From contig VMHB01000002.1 in NCBI GenBank assembly GCA_007378985.1, forward strand, positions 246,835-270,566: a stretch of 23,732 bases of DNA, written 5' to 3'. Origin of the DNA: Parcubacteria group bacterium Greene0714_7 (GTDB lineage Bacteria; Patescibacteria; Paceibacteria; UBA9973; UBA2103). The translations under genes were made by a program, and so were the position numbers. How positions within the stretch are numbered: position 1 is the first letter of the stretch; every line of letters begins with the position of its first letter. The notes beneath the pieces were generated by a model that was given only the letters and a program-made list of their open reading frames with translations, was not told the origin of the DNA and did no database searches. This document shows positions 15,196 through 20,650 of the stretch, in pieces.

Positions 15196-15962
15196 CCGAC
15201 CCCGTGTATCTTTCGTATGTAAATATTCAATACTGGTACTGTGTTATTTATTCAATTTTTGGTGGGAAATGTACAGAAGTAGATTCAATTAATGGCAGTG
15301 TAGAGGCAACGCTGAGTGCAGGCGCAAATGTTGGCGCTCAATCAGGAAAGGTTGATTTTTGGAGTTGGCTTTTTGGTGGAAGTGCTTCAACTGATGTTGT
15401 ATCCACATCGGCGCCAGTAGTGCATGGTGGCTTGTTTGGTCCTATGCTCGATACCGTTTTCTTTTTTGGTAACCTCATTGGAACACTTATATCTTTCCTT
15501 TGGTCTATATATAGTTTTTTGGCATACACCGTTTCAGGGCTTCTATTTCTCGCCATCGTAGGTCTTCTTGTGTATCTTTTTTCTATTCGCTTCAGTGAAG
15601 GAGCTCTCTATGGTTCACTGCCACCGCAATCAATTAATGTGCACCCACTTCGAGACCGATGGCAATTACTTTTGAACGGCACTCGCTCTAACGATCCAAA
15701 GCTTTGGCGACAGGGGATTTTGGAAGCCGACATAATTCTAGGAGAAGTTCTTGCCAGTGTTGGATACATTGGAAAAACAACCTCAGATCAAATTTTGTTG
15801 GTACCTGAAAATGCTTTTGTGACACTTCCTTTTGCATGGGAAGCGCACCGTATTCGAAACTTTGTGAGCGCCTCTTCTTCAAATTACATACTTACTCAAC
15901 AAGAAGCATTTCGTGTGATGAAGCTCTACGAGCAAGTGTTTCAGGAATTTAATTTTATTTAA
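15192..15962 (+). CDS. membrane protein with CPR-type C-terminal domain
   Basis: The 256-aa protein has an N-terminal segment rich in small residues, two closely spaced transmembrane helices (about 87-105 and 110-131) and a soluble C-terminal helical domain. That domain has RDRWQLLLNGTRSNDPKLWRQ, ILEADIILGEVLASVGYIG and AWEAHRIRNFVSASSS. It resembles a domain I have seen in uncharacterised Parcubacteria proteins, where the last motif often reads RN.IAH, as in HEPN domains. Here the histidine is missing, so HEPN-like RNase activity is unlikely. It is fused to gatA by a 4-nt overlap. Function unknown. Confidence 0.75.
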   Translation: MTDPVYLSYVNIQYWYCVIYSIFGGKCTEVDSINGSVEATLSAGANVGAQSGKVDFWSWLFGGSASTDVVSTSAPVVHGGLFGPMLDTVFFFGNLIGTLISFLWSIYSFLAYTVSGLLFLAIVGLLVYLFSIRFSEGALYGSLPPQSINVHPLRDRWQLLLNGTRSNDPKLWRQGILEADIILGEVLASVGYIGKTTSDQILLVPENAFVTLPFAWEAHRIRNFVSASSSNYILTQQEAFRVMKLYEQVFQEFNFI

Positions 15963-16020
15963 AATAGCTTTCAGGTTTCCTGACTTGAAATTGGGGCGAG
16001 AATGGGTTACTGTCTTAAAA

Positions 16021-16055
16021 GCTGACAGCTAGAACCTGTAAGCTAAAAGCTCATT
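16021..16055 (+). repeat. in-phase heptamer repeats before tRNA-fMet
   Basis: Five consecutive 7-mers GCTGACA, GCTAGAA, CCTGTAA, GCTAAAA, GCTCATT end 3 nt before the tRNA. This is a more degenerate relative of the arrays before murC and gatC. Confidence 0.55.
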
Positions 16056-16058
16056 GAT

Positions 16059-16340
16059 AGCGGGGTGGAGGAGTGGTACCTCAGGAGGCTCGATATTTGG
16101 GCTCACGATTCAGCAATGTTTCGTAGATAACCTGTCAAATTCGGTGAATCCTTTCTTCTGTAAAGAATGGTAACGCCGAGCCAAGCTCTGACATATGTCA
16201 GAGAAGGTGTAGAGACTAGACGGCAGGCACCCCACGTGGGTGAAGGCATAGTCCAGACTACGAAGCCGTTTCGACGGTGCGATGAAAATCGAAGTAGTAA
16301 GCATAACCTCCAGACCCAGGTTCGAATCCTGGCCCCGCAA
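16059..16340 (+). tRNA. tRNA-fMet(CAT), initiator, interrupted by a group I intron
   Basis: The exons are 16059-16090 and 16302-16340, and joining them gives loop CTCATAA (anticodon CAT). Initiator features are the mismatched end A1-A72 before the GCGGGG/CCCCGC acceptor and the A11-T24 pair in the D stem (GAGG/CCTC), with the 3' end reading CCCCGCAA. The T arm is CCAGG-TTCGAAT-CCTGG. One departure: the three base pairs next to the anticodon loop read AGG/CCT rather than GGG/CCC, so pair 29-41 is A-T. CCA is not encoded. Precedent exists: cyanobacterial initiator tRNAs can carry group I introns. An elongator tRNA-Met is the alternative. Confidence 0.88.
16091..16301 (+). ncRNA. group I intron in tRNA-fMet (between U33 and C34)
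   Basis: The 211-nt intron has no ORF. The 5' exon ends in U and the intron ends in G, as group I splicing requires. The catalytic core is visible as GTAGAGACTA (209-218 of 16 kb) and AAGGCATAGTCC (16243-16254), whose GACTA/TAGTC pair forms P7. P1 can form between exon GAGGCT and intron GGGCTC, with the splice-site U paired to G. Confidence 0.88.
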
Positions 16341-16348
16341 CAAGATAA

Positions 16349-16373
16349 ACACCGAGCATCCGCTCGGTGTTTT
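16349..16373 (+). terminator. terminator of tRNA-fMet
   Basis: A 9-bp stem ACACCGAGC/GCTCGGTGT with loop ATCC, followed by TTT. Confidence 0.75.
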
Positions 16374-16375
16374 GC

Positions 16376-16421
16376 GTTGCGGGGAATGAAGCGTCTGCAC
16401 GCTTCATGTCCAGGATTCGAA
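16376..16421 (-). repeat. antisense copy of the tRNA-fMet 3' end, split by a 25-nt hairpin
   Basis: GTTGCGGGG (16376-16384) and CCAGGATTCGAA (16410-16421) are exact complements of the tRNA acceptor end and T arm. They are separated at the T-stem/acceptor junction by 25 nt: A, 9-nt stem, CTGC, 9-nt complementary stem, GT. The same design lies downstream of tRNA-Asp. A further hairpin (CCTTTGC...GCAAAGG, 16424-16470) follows. Confidence 0.85.
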
Positions 16422-16476
16422 GTCCTTTGCTATATTTTTGAGAAGCTTTGCTTCGAGAAAATTGCAAAGGTGTACA

Positions 16477-16571
16477 GCTCCTGTAAAGCGGCTTTTCAGG
16501 AGCTTCGCTCGGACGAGGTGAAAACAAGATTTTCGTCTCGCTCCTCGTTTGCTCCTGTAAGGAGAGAATCC
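16477..16571 (+). repeat. solo tRNA-type minihelix element, no tRNA attached
   Basis: GCTCCTG + TAAAGCGGCTTTT + CAGGAGC (16477-16503), then TTCGCTCGG, a hairpin, CTCCTCGTTT, and GCTCCTG again (16551-16557) at 47 nt spacing. The second 7-mer continues TAAGGAGAGAATCC instead of a tRNA body. The element runs directly into the antisense element at 16564. Confidence 0.65.
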
Positions 16572-16609
16572 GGACATCGACGACTGCTCGTCTCGCGTCA
16601 GGATTCGAA
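16564..16609 (-). repeat. orphan antisense tRNA-3'-end element with 25-nt module
   Basis: CAGGATTCGAA (16599-16609) looks like an antisense T arm. It is separated from GAGAATCCGG (16564-16573) by 25 nt of the form A-N9-CTGC-N9-GT (16574-16598), with a 5-bp stem GACGA/TCGTC. The spacing and fixed bases match the elements behind tRNA-fMet and tRNA-Asp, but no matching sense tRNA is present in the window. Confidence 0.55.
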
Positions 16610-16656
16610 TGCCGGAGTCATGCCGTTTACGGCAGACGAGGCGGGGTCGAGAGCAC

Positions 16657-16710
16657 TTAGTATTTTCTGAGGTTTCGAAAGAAAATACTTACGTGACTCG
16701 TGACCGAATC
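16657..16710. repeat. AGTATTTTC hairpin with TGACTCGTGACC tail
   Basis: AGTATTTTC (16659-16667) pairs with GAAAATACT (16681-16689), followed by ACGTGACTCGTGACCGAATC. It is related to the repeat at 1-69. It lies just upstream of the nucleotidyltransferase gene. Between 16610 and 16656 only a short GCCGT/ACGGC hairpin is seen. Confidence 0.6.
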
Positions 16711-16752
16711 TGGCACTCGCCATATTACTTCTTTTCGAGGTATTATCTTTTC

Positions 16753-17433
16753 ATGCAAGCATTAATTCTCGCCGGAGGAGAAGGGAGGCGACTTCGCCCC
16801 CTCACTGATGACAAGCCGAAAGGCATGGTGCTTCTTAATGGGAAGCCACTTCTAGAATATGTACTAGAGCAACTCCCTGACGCAGTGACGGATATCATCA
16901 TCATCATCGGATACAAGGGAGAAAAAATACAGGAGTATTTTGGCAGTGACTGGAAAGGCAAACCAATTCGTTACATTGTTCAAGAAAAACAAATTGGAAC
17001 TTGGAACGCAGTATATTTGGCAAAAGAGCTCATCAATGAAAAATTCATCATGCTCTATGGTGATGATATTGGTGACAAGCAGGCTTTCACAAAAGGAGTT
17101 GAGTATGAATACTGTCTTTTTGTGGCAGAGAAAGAACATCCTGAACGCTACGGTGTTGTTGAGTTAAATCCAGATGGCACACTTAAAGAGGTTGTTGAGA
17201 AACCAGAAAACCCTGTTGGTAATCTGGTAAATTCTGGCGCAATGATACTTTCTCCTGATATGTTTTTAATCACTCCGTTTGCTCACCCACGACTTGGCGA
17301 ATATTTCTTGACCGATATGCTCTCAGTGATTGCGAAAGAAAAGCCCGTGGCCGTTGTTCGCCAAAATCAATGGATTACCGTAACCTACCCAGAAGATGTG
17401 GCGGTAGCAGAAACACTTTTGAAGAAGGTCTAA
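16753..17433 (+). CDS. NDP-sugar nucleotidyltransferase
   Basis: The 226-aa protein is a sugar-1-phosphate nucleotidyltransferase of the RmlA/GlmU-N family. MQALILAGGEGRRLRPLTDDKPKGMV is the nucleotide-binding signature at the very N-terminus. KQIGTWNAVYLAK (about 82-94), LYGDD (metal site), YGVVELN, VVEKPENP and LVNSGAMIL follow. No left-handed beta-helix domain is present, so it activates a sugar phosphate (probably hexose-1-phosphate) without acetyltransfer. The ATG at 16753 is chosen because the family motif starts there and TATTAT (16741-16746) ends 6 nt before it; a longer frame from 16609 reads through repeats. Substrate is not predictable. Confidence 0.9.
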   Translation: MQALILAGGEGRRLRPLTDDKPKGMVLLNGKPLLEYVLEQLPDAVTDIIIIIGYKGEKIQEYFGSDWKGKPIRYIVQEKQIGTWNAVYLAKELINEKFIMLYGDDIGDKQAFTKGVEYEYCLFVAEKEHPERYGVVELNPDGTLKEVVEKPENPVGNLVNSGAMILSPDMFLITPFAHPRLGEYFLTDMLSVIAKEKPVAVVRQNQWITVTYPEDVAVAETLLKKV

Positions 17434-17492
17434 ATAATGATAGATTAGTCTCATTGTCTTCAAGGGAAGTCTCGCTTCACTTAATGACATCC

Positions 17493-17519
17493 GTCGGGGT
17501 AAGCATAGCTTTCCCCGAC
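17493..17519 (+). repeat. acceptor-mimic minihelix upstream of tRNA-Met
   Basis: GTCGGGG + TAAGCATAGCTTT + CCCCGAC, 27 nt, with two extra closing pairs outside. GTCGGGG equals the tRNA-Met 5' acceptor strand. The 3' arm is its perfect complement, whereas the tRNA's own 3' strand is CCCCGGC. The distance to the tRNA is 116 nt. The gap also holds a small GCGTT/AACGC hairpin and pyrimidine-rich sequence. Confidence 0.85.
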
Positions 17520-17635
17520 GGCGTTCGGAAAAAATACGTTAACGCTCTTTTGTTCAATCGAGTCGAAATGTGAGCGAGCTCCCATTTCTCCCTCTTTCAC
17601 AAAAGTCGCGCCCTGCGCTATTTTCTTCCTCATTT

Positions 17636-17709
17636 GTCGGGGTAGCTCAGTTGGTAAGAGCGTAGCATTCATAACGCTAAGGTCGTGGGTTCGACTCCCA
17701 CCCCCGGCA
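17636..17709 (+). tRNA. tRNA-Met(CAT), elongator type
   Basis: Acceptor GTCGGGG/CCCCGGC (one T-G wobble), U8-A9, D arm GCTC...GAGC, loop TTCATAA with anticodon CAT, T arm GTGGG-TTCGACT-CCCAC, discriminator A, no CCA. The anticodon stem TAGCA/CGCTA has an A-C mismatch next to the loop. A fully paired position 1-72 makes it non-initiator. A lysidine-modified tRNA-Ile(CAT) cannot be excluded by eye. It has no intron. Confidence 0.88.
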
Positions 17710-17787
17710 CTCGCATAAAGTCTTTTTATCTTATTGTGTGTATAAACTGTCTAGTATAATAACCTGTCACTAGGTATACTATACGTA

Positions 17788-18534
17788 ATGCCTGTCTACA
17801 AAAAAGTAGATAAGAATTTTTTCAAAAAGTGGAGTGCTGAGATGGCGTATGTGTTGGGATTCTTTGCCGCGGATGGGTACATAACGCTCAATAAGCGCGG
17901 AGCAAATTTTTGGTGCATCCAAATAACAGATAAAGCACTGCTTCAACAAATCAAAAAAACTGTCCAGGCGGAACATAAGATTAGTGTTCGCACCAAAGTA
18001 CAGGATCAAAAGAATTTGTATCGTTTGCAGATAGGGAGCAAAGAGATGTGCGATGACTTGCGGCTACTGGGTTTTGCGGAACGAAAAACAAATAACATGA
18101 CTATTCCACATATACCAATGAATTATTTTTCGCATTTTGTTCGAGGATATTTTGATGGAGATGGCAACGTATGGAGTGGTCGCGTGCATAAGGATAGAAA
18201 AAAGCCTTCGCGTATGCTCATGACGATGTTTACCTCAGGTTCTGCAAGGTTTTTACAGGAGCTTCATGGTCGATTACTCCTATCTGTTGTAGAAGGAGGA
18301 TATATTTATACTGCAAAACAAGGTTATTCGCGCCTTCAGTTCGCGACTGGCGATTCTTTAAAATTGTATGATTTTATGTATAATCAACAAGACTCCTTAC
18401 CGAGGGGTTTGTTCCTCAAAAGAAAAAAGAAAGTCTTTGAGAAATATGTTGCGGCTGTAAGCAAAGCTTTCAGCCGCTGCACTCGAAGAGAATATACGGA
18501 AGCGTATTATTCTCCTTCTCGTTTGCGGCTGTAG
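17788..18534 (+). CDS. free-standing LAGLIDADG homing endonuclease
   Basis: The 248-aa single-chain protein has two LAGLIDADG motifs: AYVLGFFAADG (20-30, acid D29) and FVRGYFDGDG (117-126, acid D125), each followed by a DNA-contacting half. Such enzymes cut intron-lacking alleles and spread introns. Here the gene is outside any intron, between tRNA-Met and the split tRNA-Asp. TATACT (17775-17780) ends 7 nt before the ATG. The last ~28 codons run through the minihelix (18451-18477) and its hairpin. The stop TAG is formed by U8, A9 and G10 of tRNA-Asp. The natural C-terminus may therefore be a late read-in. The target is probably a tRNA anticodon region (inference). Confidence 0.88.
   Translation: MPVYKKVDKNFFKKWSAEMAYVLGFFAADGYITLNKRGANFWCIQITDKALLQQIKKTVQAEHKISVRTKVQDQKNLYRLQIGSKEMCDDLRLLGFAERKTNNMTIPHIPMNYFSHFVRGYFDGDGNVWSGRVHKDRKKPSRMLMTMFTSGSARFLQELHGRLLLSVVEGGYIYTAKQGYSRLQFATGDSLKLYDFMYNQQDSLPRGLFLKRKKKVFEKYVAAVSKAFSRCTRREYTEAYYSPSRLRL
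18451..18477 (+). repeat. acceptor-mimic minihelix upstream of tRNA-Asp
   Basis: GCGGCTG + TAAGCAAAGCTTT + CAGCCGC, 27 nt. The 7-mer equals the tRNA-Asp 5' acceptor strand and lies 47 nt upstream of the tRNA. An imperfect hairpin (AGAATATACG/CGTATTATTCT) and TTCTCGTTT fill the gap. The element is inside the 3' end of the endonuclease ORF. Confidence 0.87.
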
Positions 18535-18831
18535 CTCAACGGTAGAGCACCCGCCTGTCGATTAGGCAGCTTCTTGTACGAAAGTCGAGTTGAAACTCTC
18601 TGGGATATCGGTGAATGCTAAGTCTGCCTAGAGGCGGATACGCGAATACCGAGGGAACCCTCTTCCTCATTTGGGGTTTACCCCGAGCGAAGTCGAGGGG
18701 CGCCGTAGAGACTAGATACCGGAGCACCTAAAGGCGAAAGCCAACGGTGAAGATATAGTCCATGCCATTATGAAAATAGTGGATGACATGCACGCGGGAG
18801 GTCGTGGGGTCAGCACCCATCAGCCGCGCCA
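18525..18831 (+). tRNA. tRNA-Asp(GTC) interrupted by a group I intron
   Basis: Exons are 18525-18558 and 18791-18828, with CCA encoded at 18829-18831. Joining gives anticodon stem CCCGC/GCGGG and loop CTGTCAC (GTC). Acceptor is GCGGCTG/CAGCCGC and discriminator G73 is as expected for Asp. The T loop is unusual: GTCAGCA instead of TTCRANN, on a GTGGG/CCCAT stem, so T54 and A58 are both changed. The first 10 nt overlap the end of the endonuclease gene. Confidence 0.9.
18559..18790 (+). ncRNA. group I intron in tRNA-Asp (between U35 and C36)
   Basis: The 232-nt intron has no ORF. The exon ends in U35 and the intron ends in G (18790). The core elements GTAGAGACTA (18705-18714) and AAGATATAGTCC (18750-18761) form P7 through GACTA/TAGTC. 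P1 can pair exon CTGT with intron GCAG, placing a U-G pair at the splice site. Confidence 0.9.
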
Positions 18832-18863
18832 AAAAATAACCCAGGGAATCCTGGGTTATTTTT
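18832..18863 (+). terminator. terminator of tRNA-Asp
   Basis: A 14-bp stem AAAAATAACCCAGG/CCTGGGTTATTTTT with loop GAAT, starting right after CCA and ending in a T-run. Confidence 0.9.
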
Positions 18864-18866
18864 ATA

Positions 18867-18910
18867 GCGGCTGAAGCAGGCAAACTGCTTTGCCTGCGTT
18901 GGGTGCTGAC
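18867..18910 (-). repeat. antisense copy of the tRNA-Asp 3' end, split by a 25-nt hairpin
   Basis: GCGGCTGA (18867-18874) and TGGGTGCTGAC (18900-18910) are exact complements of the acceptor and T arm. Between them are 25 nt: A, GCAGGCAAA, CTGC, TTTGCCTGC, GT. Length, loop and fixed end bases are the same as behind tRNA-fMet. A hairpin CGATATTTTTCG/CGAAAAATCG follows at about 18918-18943. Confidence 0.87.
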
Positions 18911-18969
18911 AGCCGGAGCGATATTTTTCGTTTCGAAAAATCGCGAGGCGAGGCTACGACCGAACCGAA

Positions 18970-19032
18970 CATGGGTGAGGTGAGAGTTGGAGCCAGCACC
19001 TGCGCCAAAAAAATCCCCGAAAGGGGATTTTT
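18970..19032 (+). pseudogene. degenerate duplicate of a tRNA 3' end plus terminator
   Basis: GAGGTGAGAGTTGGAGCCAGCACC then TGCGCCA followed by A-rich sequence resembles the tRNA-Asp 3' exon (GAGGTCG...GTCAGCACC...CGCGCCA) with a deletion in the acceptor. It is followed, like the real gene, by a terminator (AAAAATCCCC-GAAA-GGGGATTTTT, 19009-19032). No 5' half is found. Confidence 0.4.
19009..19032 (+). terminator. rho-independent terminator
   Basis: A 10-bp stem AAAAATCCCC/GGGGATTTTT with GAAA tetraloop, then TGTTTTT. It ends the repeat region before the EEP-family gene. Confidence 0.88.
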
Positions 19033-19087
19033 GTTTTTGGTGTAATCATTCACATCAGAGTAAAAAATTTTGCTACAGTAATCTCTA

Positions 19088-19837
19088 ATGAAAATATTGA
19101 GCCTTAATACTCAGAAAGCATTTCAGCCAGCTCTGCCATCTTTTTTAAAACGCGTCCTTGATGGGGGTCTTTACGACTTCATTCTTTTGCAGGAGGCGAA
19201 TGAGCGGGTACTCCCGCTGGTGCGTGGTGTCGGTGCCTATAGGTTACTTGAAGTATTCGATGAGGTATTTTCTGCGCCAAGTCATCTATCTATAGTCTAT
19301 AGAGATACATTTAAACTCAAGGGTAGTAGGCTCGATTCTTTTGGACGCATGCATCCATCACCGCGCTTACAGCACCAGGGTTTTGGGATGTTGCTCGGCA
19401 CATTTGGTACACCGCAGGGAGATATTAAAGCAGGCACTGTTCACTTGCACTCAGGACTACGTCCGACAGTGCGCGCAAGGGAGGTTCAAGCTCTGAAGGA
19501 TCGGGTTATGAAAGAGCGTGCCCATAACACCCCGCTTGTGTTTGGTGGCGATTTCAATCTCGGTATCCCCGGTGAAGTTATTCATGCGTGCAGTTTGTTG
19601 TTGCCTCAGTTTGTAGCCAGCACCAGACACCTTGGTCCCACACTCAATAGTCGCTACAGCGAACCTCACCCGAACATTGTGAATACGAGCGCCGTGTTTC
19701 TCGCGAAGTTTGGACTAGGATTTGACTTGAAAACTGACCACTTGTTTGTAGATGCGGAGACTGCCAAACATTCTGAGGCTTGCATACTCTCTGATCGGGT
19801 GTCTGACCACAGCCCAATCGAGCTTACTATTTTGTAG
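19088..19837 (+). CDS. endonuclease/exonuclease/phosphatase family protein
   Basis: The 249-aa protein has the complete EEP metal-dependent active-site set: LSLNTQ (N7), LLQEAN (E36), GTVHLHSG (H119), FGGDFNL (D155, N157), KTDHLFVD (D217, H218) and VSDHSPIEL (D240, H241). Members cleave phosphodiesters or phosphomonoesters in DNA, RNA, lipids or inositol phosphates. The sequence does not point to one substrate. No signal peptide is seen, so it is probably cytoplasmic. TACAGT (19074-19079) ends 8 nt before the ATG. Confidence 0.88.
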   Translation: MKILSLNTQKAFQPALPSFLKRVLDGGLYDFILLQEANERVLPLVRGVGAYRLLEVFDEVFSAPSHLSIVYRDTFKLKGSRLDSFGRMHPSPRLQHQGFGMLLGTFGTPQGDIKAGTVHLHSGLRPTVRAREVQALKDRVMKERAHNTPLVFGGDFNLGIPGEVIHACSLLLPQFVASTRHLGPTLNSRYSEPHPNIVNTSAVFLAKFGLGFDLKTDHLFVDAETAKHSEACILSDRVSDHSPIELTIL

Positions 19838-19876
19838 TCATTCATTAATACTCTCGCTACGCACGCATCTAGAGTT

Positions 19877-20422
19877 CTACGGCAACAGTGCGCTCGCAGT
19901 GAATACTAAAAGATAGATACCAACGATATCAACAATGAATGCGAGAAGGATGAATGTTTCGCGCTCCATCTTTGTGGTACTCATCATTGCAATGCCGAGT
20001 TCATCAGGAAACGGTGAAGCCATAATGATGGTTCCCATCAAGTTACGCATCCACTTTTTACATAGAATTCCATTGGCTGAACATACATTTTGTATCATCT
20101 TTGATGCGCCAAATCGTCGCACTTCTTTCTTTAAATCATCACGAACGAACTTGAAAATAGTGAAATCTGCAATAGTGGCACCAATTCCACCCACAACCGC
20201 CATGACCCCTATTGGGTGGTATGGTACGAGTGCTATTAAGAGCAGTGCACCTAGTGATGTGGTGAAGCTGTATGTGTACAGAGCGCCCGCTATTGCAATA
20301 CCAAAGATACCGAATGGCACTATGAGGGTTTGGAAAAAAGCAGGGCCGAGGAAAATAAATAACAACCCAGCTGCAACATACGAGAGGGCAATAGTAGTGA
20401 AGCGAGGGTAATGCTTGAGCAC
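19877..20422 (-). CDS. polytopic membrane protein, unknown function
   Basis: The 181-aa protein has about five hydrophobic segments (roughly 9-31, 34-50, 54-67, 70-88 and 158-180) and a central amphipathic stretch RDDLKKEVRRFGASKMIQ. The conserved-looking loop ASPFPDELGIAMM (135-147) is followed by KMERETF. The layout is reminiscent of small DedA/VTT-like or exporter-type proteins, but I cannot assign a family. Start is GTG at 20422, chosen because TACACT (20430-20435, minus) ends 7 nt before it. It converges on the EEP gene. Confidence 0.7.
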   Translation of the reverse strand: MLKHYPRFTTIALSYVAAGLLFIFLGPAFFQTLIVPFGIFGIAIAGALYTYSFTTSLGALLLIALVPYHPIGVMAVVGGIGATIADFTIFKFVRDDLKKEVRRFGASKMIQNVCSANGILCKKWMRNLMGTIIMASPFPDELGIAMMSTTKMERETFILLAFIVDIVGIYLLVFTASALLP

Positions 20423-20480
20423 GATTTACAGTGTATCAAGTAAAACTTGGAAAAAGAGTGGCTTATGGGTACTATAAGAG

Positions 20481-20509
20481 CCACCATGAAAGCTTCGCTT
20501 TCATGGTGG
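20481..20509. repeat. 13-bp perfect hairpin
   Basis: CCACCATGAAAGC (20481-20493), loop TTC, and its exact complement (20497-20509), with outer GGTAC/GTACC pairs. Sequence up to 20574 includes a degenerate minihelix-like piece (CCGATGCAAGCAAAGCT). No gene is seen in 20423-20650. Confidence 0.7.
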
Positions 20510-20574
20510 TACCAATGCGATAAAGAGAGAACCGATGCAAGCAAAGCTGCTGACGAAGTTCTGAAAAGAATTTC

Positions 20575-20601
20575 GCCGATGTAAGCAGAGCTTTCATCGG
20601 C
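20575..20601 (+). repeat. acceptor-mimic minihelix upstream of tRNA-Thr(GGT)
   Basis: GCCGATG + TAAGCAGAGCTTT + CATCGGC, 27 nt. The 7-mer equals the tRNA-Thr 5' acceptor strand, 49 nt upstream of the tRNA. TTCGCTCGGG, an AT-rich hairpin (GAAC-AG-GTTC core) and CCCTCGCTT fill the gap. Confidence 0.87.
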
Positions 20602-20650
20602 TTCGCTCGGGAAAAATAAAAGAACAGGTTCTCTATTTTCTCCCTCGCTT

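Noticed and set aside
15192..15962. HEPN ribonuclease toxin domain
   Set aside because: The C-terminal motif lacks the histidine of R-x4-6-H, and the protein is membrane-anchored and coupled to gatA rather than paired with an antitoxin.
16376..16421. A tRNA gene on the minus strand downstream of tRNA-fMet
   Set aside because: Only the T arm and acceptor strand are present, split by a 25-nt hairpin; no D arm, anticodon arm or 5' acceptor follows.
16376..16421. Integron attC-like site (GTTG... inverted repeat)
   Set aside because: The complementarity is to the adjacent tRNA, the core-site pattern does not fit, and there is no integrase in the window.
16167..16670. 167-codon frame across tRNA-fMet intron and downstream repeats
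   Set aside because: The region is explained by the intron, the tRNA exon, the terminator and repeats; the translation has no domain features.
16609..16752. N-terminal 48-codon extension of the nucleotidyltransferase frame
   Set aside because: It reads through repeat sequence, and the family begins exactly at MQALILAGGEG, 6 nt after a TATTAT box.
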